A DNA stretch of 64,000 nt from Roseovarius sp. A-2. GTDB taxonomy: Bacteria > Pseudomonadota > Alphaproteobacteria > Rhodobacterales > Rhodobacteraceae. The stretch lies in the NCBI RefSeq assembly GCF_002072155.1, contig NZ_BDIY01000006.1:1-64000 (forward strand), in the 5' to 3' direction. The notes under the pieces were generated by a model. It was given only the letters and a program-made list of their open reading frames with translations, ran no database searches and had not been told where the DNA came from. This document shows, one piece after another, positions 47,693-55,331 of this stretch (its first letter is position 1; each line of letters starts with the position of its first letter). A program made the translations under genes and the position numbers.

Positions 47693-48724
47693 ATGCGCAT
47701 TGCACAGGATCTGGCCGCCGCCGTCGGGAATACACCGCTACTCCGGCTGCGCCGCGCGAGTGAGGAAACCGGCTGCGAAATCTACGGGAAATGCGAGTTT
47801 CTGAACCCTGGCCAATCGGTCAAGGATCGCGCCGCGCTCTTTATCATCCGCGACGCCATTGCGCGCGGGGAGCTGGAGCCGGGCGGCACCATTGTCGAGG
47901 GCACGGCGGGCAATACCGGGATCGGCCTTGCGTTGGTGGGTGCCTCGCTCGGTTTCAAGACGGTGATCGTCATTCCCGAAACGCAGAGCCAGGAAAAGAA
48001 GGACATGCTGCGTTTGGCGGGGGCGGACCTTGTTCAGGTGCCGGCAGCGCCCTATTCAAATCCGAACAATTTTGTCCGTTACTCCGAGCGTTTGGCGAAA
48101 AAACTTGCCAAAACCGAACCTCACGGCGCGATATGGGCCAATCAGTTCGACAATGTGGCGAACCGTCAGGCGCATATTGAAACCACCGGTCCCGAGATTT
48201 GGGAACAGACCGGTGGCGAGGTCGACGGTTTCATCTGTGCTGTAGGCTCGGGGGGCACGCTGGCCGGTGTCGGCATGGCATTGCAGCCCAAGGGCGTAAA
48301 GGTCGGCATAGCCGATCCGATGGGGGCCAAGCTCTATTCGTACTACACCAGCGGCGAATTGGAGAGCGATGGGTCGTCCATCGCCGAAGGGATCGGTCAG
48401 GTGCGCATCACCGCCAATCTCGACGGGTTCACGCCGGATTTCGCCTGCCAGATCCCAGACGAGGAGGCGCTGCCCATCGTCTTTGACCTGCTGGAGCATG
48501 AAGGCCTGTGCATGGGCGCCTCGACCGGTATCAACGTCGCCGGCGCAATGCGCATGGCACGCGAGATGGGACCGGGGCATACCATCGTCACCATCCTGTG
48601 CGATTATGGCACTCGCTACCAATCCAAACTGTTCAACCCGGAATTCCTGCGAGAAAAGGGCCTGCCGACGCCTGCGTGGCTCGATCAGGCCCCGCGCTCC
48701 ATCCCCGGAGTCTTTGCGGAGTGA
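47693..48724 (+). CDS. cysK: Cysteine synthase A
   Basis: A 343-residue O-acetylserine sulfhydrylase that makes cysteine from O-acetylserine and sulfide. The PLP lysine is in NPGQSVKDRAA, the substrate loop in EGTAGNTGIGLA, the PLP phosphate site in VGSGGTLAGV and the terminal serine site in GASTGINVAG. ATG 47693 follows AGGAG. It ends by overlapping the mscS start as GTGA. Confidence 0.92.
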   Translation: MRIAQDLAAAVGNTPLLRLRRASEETGCEIYGKCEFLNPGQSVKDRAALFIIRDAIARGELEPGGTIVEGTAGNTGIGLALVGASLGFKTVIVIPETQSQEKKDMLRLAGADLVQVPAAPYSNPNNFVRYSERLAKKLAKTEPHGAIWANQFDNVANRQAHIETTGPEIWEQTGGEVDGFICAVGSGGTLAGVGMALQPKGVKVGIADPMGAKLYSYYTSGELESDGSSIAEGIGQVRITANLDGFTPDFACQIPDEEALPIVFDLLEHEGLCMGASTGINVAGAMRMAREMGPGHTIVTILCDYGTRYQSKLFNPEFLREKGLPTPAWLDQAPRSIPGVFAE

Positions 48725-51171
48725 CAGGGTTTCTGCGCCTCCTCTGCCTGGTTCTGACAGTGACCTTCGGTGGTATCGCGGCGATATCATCGGTGCCGGT
48801 GGCACAGGCGCAGCAATCACTGGGTGGTCCGGATTTCGAGGCCTGGGAATCGCTGGCCGATCGGGTCGAGAACGCGCTGGAAAGCGGTCGGGTCGATACC
48901 CAGATCCTGGAAGCTCTGCGTGGACTCATCGTCGATTTCCGGCAAGAATTCGTCGACGCCCAAGACACCAATGCGACCACGATCAAGACCGTTCGAGACC
49001 AGCTTTCGGCACTTGGGCCAGTGCCCGAGGACGGAAGCGAAGCAGAAGAGGTCGCGGCGCAACGCGAGGAGCTTAACCGACGGTTAACGCGGCTCGAGGC
49101 ACCGGTGCGCACCGCCGAATTGGCCCGCAGCCGCGCTGACGGCCTGATCCAGGGAATAGACCGGACCATCCGCGACCGGCAGACCGCCGAATTGCTGCGC
49201 CTCGGGCCGACGCCGGTAAATCCGCTGCACTGGCCTGCAGCACTGGGCGAGATCTACGGCTTTGTCGAGTCGATCCGGGCCGAGGTTGTGCTTGACTGGC
49301 GCAACCCGGTCGCCCGTTCCGTATTCAACGACAGCTTGCCTGCGGTGGTGGGCTGGTTGCTGCTCGGTCTGGTCCTCCTGGCACGCGGGCGATACTGGCC
49401 CCTGCGCCTGATGCGGCAACTTAGCCAGGACGAGCCGAGCGCGGGACGCTGGATCAGCACCTTTCTGATTTCGCTCGGTGAATGGTTCTTGCCCTATGCC
49501 GGGGTTTATGCGCTGCTGCGATCCGCGGAGGCGACCGGCCTCACCGGGACACATGCCGATCTTGTCCTCTCAAATCTGTTGCCTGCGGCGTTCATCTTCC
49601 TACTGGCCCGTTGGCTGGCGCAACGGGTGTTTCCGCGTCACGAACCGCGTGGCCCGGTGCTCAAGCTCGATGACCGCTGTCGCTATTCGGGTCGTCTCTA
49701 CGGGGCGCTCATGGGGCTGGTGGTGGCGGCCTTCTATTTTATTCAGGCGGTGGCCGAAGGGGCGAACTGGAGCGAACTGGCGACTAATGTGGTTGTCTTC
49801 CCGGTGATCGTGCTTACCGGGCTGTTGCTGTGGCGGCTCTCGCACCTGCTGACGTTGCATGTGTGTGCATGTGAGGCCGATTCCGACAGTGAGACCGGCT
49901 TTCGCGAACGGATCGCGCGGTTTCTGTCGCGGCTGCTGACGGCGCTTGCGTTGCTGGCGCCGGTGCTGGCGGCGATCGGTTATGTCAAGGCGGCGCAGGC
50001 GATGCTGCTGCCAACCGTGCTGTCGCTGATGCTGCTGGCCTCCCTGCTGATCCTGCAACGCCTACTGACAGAGCTCTATGTGATGATCACCGGCAATCGT
50101 CAGGGCGCGCAGGAGTCGCTCTTGCCGGTTCTGGCGGGCTTTGTTCTGATTCTGATGTCGCTGCCGGTCTTCGCGCTGATTTGGGGCGCGCGCCCGGCGC
50201 AACTGCAGGAGTTCTGGACCCGCTTCACCGAGGGCGTCAGCCTTGGCGGCACACAGATTTCTCCGGCGATCTTCCTGACCCTCGCGCTGGTCTTCACGCT
50301 TGGCTATCTGGCGACCCGGCTGTTGCAGGGGGCGTTGCGCAACACCATCCTGCCCAAGACCCGGCTCGACACAGGCGGTCGCAATGCGATCGTGTCGGGC
50401 ACGGGGTATGTGGGGATATTCCTGGCTGCGCTGATTGCGATCACGAGTGCGGGGATCGACCTCAGCTCGCTCGCTATCGTCGCTGGTGCGCTCTCGGTCG
50501 GGATCGGTTTCGGCCTGCAGAATATCGTGTCGAACTTCGTCTCGGGCATCATCCTCCTGATCGAGAGGCCGATTTCAGAAGGCGACTGGATCGAGGTGGG
50601 CGGCCAGCACGGATATGTCAAATCGATCTCGGTGCGCTCCACCCGGATCGAGACCTTCGACCGCACCGATGTGATCGTGCCCAATGCCGATTTCGTCAGC
50701 GGCACGGTGACCAACTACACGCGTGGCAACACCGTTGGTCGGGTGATTGTGCCGGTACGGGCGGCCTATGGCACGGACACGCACAGGGTCGAGAAAATCC
50801 TGCAGGAGATTGCCGAGGATCATCCGATGGTTCTGATGAACCCGCCGCCCAACGTCGTTTTTCGCGGTTTTGGCGCCAGTTCGCTCGACTTCGAGATCCG
50901 GGCGATCCTGCGTGACGTAAATTGGGTGATGACCGTGCATTCCGATATGAACCACGAGATCGCTCGCCGCTTTGTCGAGGAGGGCATCGAGATTCCCCTC
51001 CCGCAGCAGGATGTGTGGTTCCGCAACGCCACGCCCGCTTCGATGGCGGGCGGGGCCGATGTGCCCTCGATCCCGCCGGTGCAGAAGACTTCGCCGAGCT
51101 CGGCCCCCGTCCAGAAGACCGAGGCGGATTTCGACGCCGATGCGGCGGGCGGCGAGGGCGACGGGCGATGA
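48721..51171 (+). CDS. DUF3772-type mechanosensitive ion channel (MscS family)
   Basis: An 816-residue protein. A signal peptide (LLCLVLTVTFGGIAA, cut after AQA) precedes a periplasmic DUF3772-type helical domain (about 40-190), then many membrane helices (about 200-560), then the MscS pore helix and beta domain with GVSLSIGIGFGLQNIVSNFVSG-like sequence (GALSVGIGFGLQNIVSNF) and EGDWIEVG. It should open under osmotic down-shock. GTG 48721 overlaps cysK. Confidence 0.87.
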   Translation: MTGFLRLLCLVLTVTFGGIAAISSVPVAQAQQSLGGPDFEAWESLADRVENALESGRVDTQILEALRGLIVDFRQEFVDAQDTNATTIKTVRDQLSALGPVPEDGSEAEEVAAQREELNRRLTRLEAPVRTAELARSRADGLIQGIDRTIRDRQTAELLRLGPTPVNPLHWPAALGEIYGFVESIRAEVVLDWRNPVARSVFNDSLPAVVGWLLLGLVLLARGRYWPLRLMRQLSQDEPSAGRWISTFLISLGEWFLPYAGVYALLRSAEATGLTGTHADLVLSNLLPAAFIFLLARWLAQRVFPRHEPRGPVLKLDDRCRYSGRLYGALMGLVVAAFYFIQAVAEGANWSELATNVVVFPVIVLTGLLLWRLSHLLTLHVCACEADSDSETGFRERIARFLSRLLTALALLAPVLAAIGYVKAAQAMLLPTVLSLMLLASLLILQRLLTELYVMITGNRQGAQESLLPVLAGFVLILMSLPVFALIWGARPAQLQEFWTRFTEGVSLGGTQISPAIFLTLALVFTLGYLATRLLQGALRNTILPKTRLDTGGRNAIVSGTGYVGIFLAALIAITSAGIDLSSLAIVAGALSVGIGFGLQNIVSNFVSGIILLIERPISEGDWIEVGGQHGYVKSISVRSTRIETFDRTDVIVPNADFVSGTVTNYTRGNTVGRVIVPVRAAYGTDTHRVEKILQEIAEDHPMVLMNPPPNVVFRGFGASSLDFEIRAILRDVNWVMTVHSDMNHEIARRFVEEGIEIPLPQQDVWFRNATPASMAGGADVPSIPPVQKTSPSSAPVQKTEADFDADAAGGEGDGR

Positions 51172-51887
51172 CCGAGCGTCTCTTTCTCACCGACCCCTAT
51201 CTGGCCGAGGCCGAGGCGTGCGTGGTTGGGCATACGCCCGAGGGTGGCGTCGTGCTCGACCGGACGATCTTTTATCCCGCCGGGGGCGGTCAGCCGGGCG
51301 ACAGCGGACGGCTCGACTGGGGGCGGGGCGGTCTGAGCGTCGCCACCAGCGTCAAGGCGGAAGGCGCGCAGATCGCCCTTGTTCCCGCAGAGCCGCAGAC
51401 CCTGCCGCCGATAGGAACCGAACTGCGCCAGATTCTGGACTGGGAGCGGCGGCACCGGCATATGAGGATGCACACGGCCTTGCATCTGCTGTCGGTGGTC
51501 ATTCCGTTGAAGGTCACGGGCGGTGCCATCGGCGAGACCCGGTCACGGCTTGATTTCGACATGCCCGATGCGCCCGAGGATCGGGCCACGCTCGAAGAGC
51601 ATCTCAACCTGCTGGTGGATCGCGATTTGCCGGTGAGCGAGGACTGGATCACCGAGGCCGGTCTCGATGCGGATCCCGGTCTCGTCAAGACAAAGTCGGT
51701 GCGCCCGCCGAGGGGTGGGGGCCGGGTGCGGCTGATCCGGATCGGGCAGGGCGAACGCGAGGTCGATCTGCAACCCTGCGGCGGCACCCATGTCGCGCGA
51801 ACCGGCGAGATTGGTGCGCTGCGGCTTGGGAAATTCGAGAAGAAAGGCCGCCAGAACCGTCGCGTTTACCTGAATCTGGAAGGGTAG
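51168..51887 (+). CDS. Alanyl-tRNA editing protein (AlaX-type)
   Basis: A 239-residue free-standing editing domain that hydrolyses mischarged Ser- or Gly-tRNA-Ala. The zinc-binding HxxxH is in MRMHTALHLLS and the Cys-x3-His in PCGGTHV. It overlaps mscS as ATGA. It is the last gene before the IS-remnant region and the hydrogenase locus. Confidence 0.85.
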   Translation: MTERLFLTDPYLAEAEACVVGHTPEGGVVLDRTIFYPAGGGQPGDSGRLDWGRGGLSVATSVKAEGAQIALVPAEPQTLPPIGTELRQILDWERRHRHMRMHTALHLLSVVIPLKVTGGAIGETRSRLDFDMPDAPEDRATLEEHLNLLVDRDLPVSEDWITEAGLDADPGLVKTKSVRPPRGGGRVRLIRIGQGEREVDLQPCGGTHVARTGEIGALRLGKFEKKGRQNRRVYLNLEG

Positions 51888-51936
51888 GGGCCGGCACAAG
51901 AGATGCTCTGTAGGGCGAGGAATGCCCGATTGACAT

Positions 51937-52032
51937 GCCGGTCGCCTCGAAGCCGACCCTCACCGGCAGCACCGAGCTGGCAAGAGCAGCACGCAGCCGC
52001 TGGAAATCCTCCGGTGTGTTCGTGATCGTCAT
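51937..52032 (-). pseudogene. Remnant of an IS110-like transposase
   Basis: On the minus strand a short frame from ATG 52032 reads NTPEDFQRLRAALASSVLPV followed by RVGFEATG, which resembles the N-terminal DEDD domain of IS110-family transposases that contain GFEATGNY. The following codons (MSIGHSSPY) no longer match. Only about 32 codons remain, so it is a broken copy. Confidence 0.5.
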
Positions 52033-52091
52033 ACGACGGCATCGCGTCTTTCCGGGGATGCGGATCAGATCGCATCACGCTGAGGTCCTTA

Positions 52092-52232
52092 GAACGCATC
52101 GAGGAGGCCCAGGGCCAGGCCACGCAATCGCTATGGACCTGTAACAACGACCGCCCCAACATGGCCATCGGCGGCATCCCCCCCGCCATGAGACTGAAAG
52201 TGGCTGCACAATTTCATGCCTCCCGCCCGTAA
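52092..52232 (+). pseudogene. Remnant of an IS3-family transposase (OrfB C-terminus)
   Basis: The frame reads ERIEEAQGQATQSLW then TCNNDRPNMAIGGIPPAM and RLKVAA, ending at a TAA. This is the C-terminal part of an IS3-family OrfB transposase, where the sequence NNxRPxxAxGGxTP lies after the last acidic catalytic residue. The upstream part is missing, so it is a relic. Only 84 bp separate its stop from GTG 52317, the earliest plausible start of the hydrogenase regulator. Confidence 0.7.
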
Positions 52233-52322
52233 CAAGATCTTTCAGTTGCCATTTCAGCGCGTCTACTGGCGTGGAAACCGGGTAAGCACGATAAAAACCG
52301 ACGCACAGAGGTCTCGGTGAGG

Positions 52323-53888
52323 ATGTTGCAGCGCCCCTTTGGCTTTGAAGCAATACCTAATCTTGCCAAACTTGTTACCGTTATGCAAATTAGGTTTGCG
52401 AACGTCGATTGTCACTATCATCGCGTGAACGGAGAAACGAATAAATTGTCTGCAATCTCGACTGTCCTGCTGAAATCGAAGGATGAGGCGGTCATCAATG
52501 CCGCGTCGCAGGCACTGAGCGAGTTGGACGGCTATCGGCTGATCTTTTGCGCCGATGACGAGGCGGCAAAGAGCAGGCTTGATGAGTTGAAGGTCGATTT
52601 GATCCTGTATGATTTTGACAAGGGCGATTTCGGGCCGGAGAATGCGCTGCTTCGATCCCGCCTCTCACATGCCGCTTGCTGGCGTATCGTGATTTGTGAC
52701 GAAGACGACGTGAGCGCCGGGGCGCAGCTTTGCGAGGATACCGCGTCCTATCTCTATCTGGCCAAACCGCTGCAACACCAGCAGCTTCGCATCGTCGTCA
52801 AGCGCGCGCTGGAACATGCGGAACTGTCGCGCCGGCACCGGATCCTGAGCCGCGAGCTGAAGCTGTCGCTGGATGACGAGATCTTCGGCGGGGAAGAGGC
52901 AGGATCGGTTCAGGGGGGCGTTTCGCGCTTTGAACGGCTGGTCTATGCCAGCCCCAAGATGGCCGATCTGGTGGCCGAGGCCAAGGTCGCGGCGACAACA
53001 GACATGCCAGTGCTGATCCGTGGGGAAACCGGGACCGGCAAGGAGCTTCTGGCGCGCGCGATCCACTTCAACTCGCATCGCGTGAACTCTCCGATGCACA
53101 GCCAGAATTGTGGGGGCGTGTCCGACGATGCCCTTTATTCGGAATTCTTCGGCCATGTGCGCGGTGCCTTTTCCGGTGCCATCGCTGATCGGCTGGGGCT
53201 GTTTCGCGCGGCTGATGGCGGCACTGTCTTCCTTGATGAGGTGTCAGAGGTCTCGCCGCATTTTCAGGTGGCGCTGCTGCGGTTCTTGCAGGAGGGCGAG
53301 GTCAAGCCGTTGGGCTCGGACAAGACGCTGCACAGCAATGTCCGTATAATTGCGGCGTCGAACCGCTCGATTGACGAGATGGTGGAGCAGGGCACGTTCC
53401 GGCGCGATCTCTATTATCGGCTCAGGGGGTTTCAGCTCGATCTGCCCGCGCTGCGGGAGCGATCCGAGGATATCCCGGTGCTGACGCAGTTCTTTGTGGA
53501 GAAATACGCGGGCGTGGTGGGGCGGCGGGTGCTCGGGGTGACGTCGGACGTGCTCAAGCGGCTAGAGCATTACCCGTTTCCGGGTAATGTACGGGAGCTT
53601 GAAAGCGAGGTTCAGCGCATGGTCGCGGTGGCGGAGCAGGGCGGCTATGTCGCCCTGCGGCACCTCTCCGAGAAGATCGCGCGCACGCCGGTTGAAACCA
53701 ACGGAAACGCGAGTCTCGCGGTTGCGGGGGCGACCCTGAAGGACAAGGTGGAGACCCTTGAAAAGGACGTTCTGAGGCAGGCGCTCACGACCTTCCACTG
53801 GAACCAGAGCAAGGTCGCGGAGGATCTGGGCCTGTCGCGCGTCGGTCTGGCCAACAAGATCAAACGCTATGGGCTGCGCAAGGTGTGA
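52323..53888 (+). CDS. NtrC-family sigma-54-type regulator of the hydrogenase locus (HoxA/HupR-like)
   Basis: A 521-residue regulator. Residues 43-170 form a degenerate receiver: DLILYDFD (Asp97) and LAKPL (Lys148) remain, but the N-terminal acidic pair is missing (LLKSKDE). The AAA+ domain has Walker A GETGTGKE (234-241), GAFSGA (281-286) and GGTVFLDE (299-306). A Fis-type HTH ends it. HoxA and HupR proteins are of this build and activate hydrogenase genes. The start is unsure: GTG 52317 or TTG 52446 (preceded by GGAGA) are alternatives. It may act without phosphorylation. Confidence 0.8.
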   Translation: MLQRPFGFEAIPNLAKLVTVMQIRFANVDCHYHRVNGETNKLSAISTVLLKSKDEAVINAASQALSELDGYRLIFCADDEAAKSRLDELKVDLILYDFDKGDFGPENALLRSRLSHAACWRIVICDEDDVSAGAQLCEDTASYLYLAKPLQHQQLRIVVKRALEHAELSRRHRILSRELKLSLDDEIFGGEEAGSVQGGVSRFERLVYASPKMADLVAEAKVAATTDMPVLIRGETGTGKELLARAIHFNSHRVNSPMHSQNCGGVSDDALYSEFFGHVRGAFSGAIADRLGLFRAADGGTVFLDEVSEVSPHFQVALLRFLQEGEVKPLGSDKTLHSNVRIIAASNRSIDEMVEQGTFRRDLYYRLRGFQLDLPALRERSEDIPVLTQFFVEKYAGVVGRRVLGVTSDVLKRLEHYPFPGNVRELESEVQRMVAVAEQGGYVALRHLSEKIARTPVETNGNASLAVAGATLKDKVETLEKDVLRQALTTFHWNQSKVAEDLGLSRVGLANKIKRYGLRKV

Positions 53889-53891
53889 GAC

Positions 53892-54116
53892 ATGCAGAAC
53901 GATGATCCGAAAAGCAAGATCATCAGATTTCCGTTTGCCCGCTCCGGGGTGGCGATGAGCCGGGATGCCCCGCGCAACCTGGGCCTGACGCCGATGTCGA
54001 AGGCGGTAGCGACTGAGGGGCGCGGTGCCAAAGGGCATTGGTGTGCCGACTGCAAGGGCATCTGGTACAGCTACTTTCCGGAGGTGCAATGCCCGGTCTG
54101 CGGGCGGCGCGGATAA
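53892..54116 (+). CDS. Small zinc-ribbon protein of the hydrogenase locus
   Basis: A 74-residue protein with a basic N-terminus and a C-terminal ribbon, WCADCKGIWYS and QCPVCGRRG, with cysteines at 51, 54, 67 and 70 (C-x2-C-x12-C-x2-C). It begins four bases after the regulator stop, so it is in that operon, and 230 bp separate it from the hydrogenase small subunit. It does not resemble HypA. The function is unknown. Confidence 0.6.
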   Translation: MQNDDPKSKIIRFPFARSGVAMSRDAPRNLGLTPMSKAVATEGRGAKGHWCADCKGIWYSYFPEVQCPVCGRRG

Positions 54117-54166
54117 GCGCAAGAGGCGCAAACCAAGTTAGCATCGCGACAGAAAACTTGATTATC

Positions 54167-54175
54167 AGTTTACAC
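54167..54175 (+). promoter_or_regulatory. Copy 1 of a nine-base motif in the hydrogenase promoters
   Basis: AGTTTACAC occurs here, 172 bp before the hydrogenase small-subunit start, and again at 58504-58512 before the second transcription unit. It may be a shared operator or promoter element. Confidence 0.4.
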
Positions 54176-54210
54176 TTTGTTTCGGGAATTCACCGCGCCA
54201 CGCGTCAGTG

Positions 54211-54243
54211 TTGATTTGTGTCACTGCCCGTCGGGCGACACAA
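54211..54243. promoter_or_regulatory. Nested dyad with an FNR-like box before hucS
   Basis: TTGTGTC (54216-54222) and GACACAA (54237-54243) are exact inverted repeats 14 bp apart, and GCCCG-T-CGGGC (54226-54236) is nested inside. The left part TTGATTTGTGTCAC (54211-54224) matches FNR/FnrL (TTGAT-N4-ATCAA) with a perfect left half and 3 of 5 in the right. It is 104 bp from the hucS start. Confidence 0.5.
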
Positions 54244-54346
54244 TCGAATGGTCAGGCCCGAGCCATACTCGCCACAGCCAAGCCTATATCTTGGATCCCG
54301 GAGAGGAGGTTCGCGCCACGCGCGTCGATCTTTGGGAGGAAGAAAA

Positions 54347-55309
54347 ATGGCAAACCTGTTGTGGCTTCAGGGGGGGGCGTGTTCCGGCAACACGATGTCC
54401 TTTCTGAATGCCGAGGAACCAAGCGCTTGCGATCTGGTGACCGATTTCGGCATCAACGTGTTGTGGCAGCCGTCGCTCGGTCTCGAACTGGGTGATCAGG
54501 TCAAGGAGATCATCGAGAAATGCATCTCGGGCGAGATCAAGCTCGATATCTTTGTCTTCGAGGGCACGGTGATCAATGCGCCCAATGGCACCGGGGAATG
54601 GAACCGGTTCTGCGGGCGGCCGATGAAGGACTGGGTCAAGGAGCTGAGCGCTGCCGCCGATTTCGTGGTCGCGATCGGAGATTGCGCGACCTATGGCGGC
54701 ATTCCGGCTACCGCGCCCAACCCCACCGACAGCGTCGGGCTGCAATTTCTCAAGCGCGCCAAGGGCGGCGCATTGGGCGACGGCTTTACCGCAAAATCAG
54801 GCCTTCCGGTCATCAACATTCCCGGCTGCCCCGCACATCCCGACTGGGTCACGCAGATCCTTGTCGCCGTGGCGACGGGCCGCGCCGGTGATCTGACTCT
54901 GGACGAGTTCCATCGTCCCAAGACATTCTTTTCGTCCTTCACCCAGACCGGCTGCACGCGCAACATGCATTTCGCCTACAAGGTCTCGACCACGGCGTTC
55001 GGGCAGCGCAAGGGCTGCCTGTTCTATGATCTGGGCTGTCGCGGCCCGATGACCCATAGCCCCTGCAACCGGATTCTGTGGAACCGCCATTCGTCGAAGA
55101 CCCGCGCAGGCATGCCGTGCCTGGGCTGTACCGAGCCGGAGTTTCCATTCTTCGATCTGGCACCGGGCACGGTCTTCAAGACGCAGACCGTGATGGGCGT
55201 GCCCAAAGACATGCCCGAGGGCGTGGACAAGAAGGGCTACATCAAGCTGACCGCCGCCGCCAAGGGCGCGGCACCGGCCTGGGCCGAAGAAGATATCTTC
55301 GTGGTCTGA
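54347..55309 (+). CDS. hucS: Group 2a-type [NiFe] hydrogenase small subunit
   Basis: A 320-residue Fe-S subunit that carries electrons from the NiFe site. It has no Tat signal peptide, so the enzyme stays in the cytoplasm. The first motif is WLQGGACSGNTMSF: Cys12 is kept, but the usual second cysteine of CxxC is Asn15, as in cyanobacterial HupS and Huc, which fits a [3Fe-4S] proximal cluster. Further cysteines lie in GDCATYGG, PGCPAHPDW, QTGCTRNMHF, KGCLFYDLGCRGP, HSPCNRI and MPCLGCTEPEF. ATG 54347 follows GGGAGGA by six bases. It pairs with hucL 22 bp downstream. Confidence 0.9.
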   Translation: MANLLWLQGGACSGNTMSFLNAEEPSACDLVTDFGINVLWQPSLGLELGDQVKEIIEKCISGEIKLDIFVFEGTVINAPNGTGEWNRFCGRPMKDWVKELSAAADFVVAIGDCATYGGIPATAPNPTDSVGLQFLKRAKGGALGDGFTAKSGLPVINIPGCPAHPDWVTQILVAVATGRAGDLTLDEFHRPKTFFSSFTQTGCTRNMHFAYKVSTTAFGQRKGCLFYDLGCRGPMTHSPCNRILWNRHSSKTRAGMPCLGCTEPEFPFFDLAPGTVFKTQTVMGVPKDMPEGVDKKGYIKLTAAAKGAAPAWAEEDIFVV

Positions 55310-55331
55310 CCGCGATTTGGGAGAGAGAAAC

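Noticed and set aside
54100-54346. A sigma-54 (-24/-12) promoter before the hydrogenase small subunit
   Set aside because: GG-N10-GC occurs at 54185 and 54250, but neither site matches TGGCAC or TTGC beyond that minimum, so I do not call a promoter even though the regulator has a GAFSGA module.
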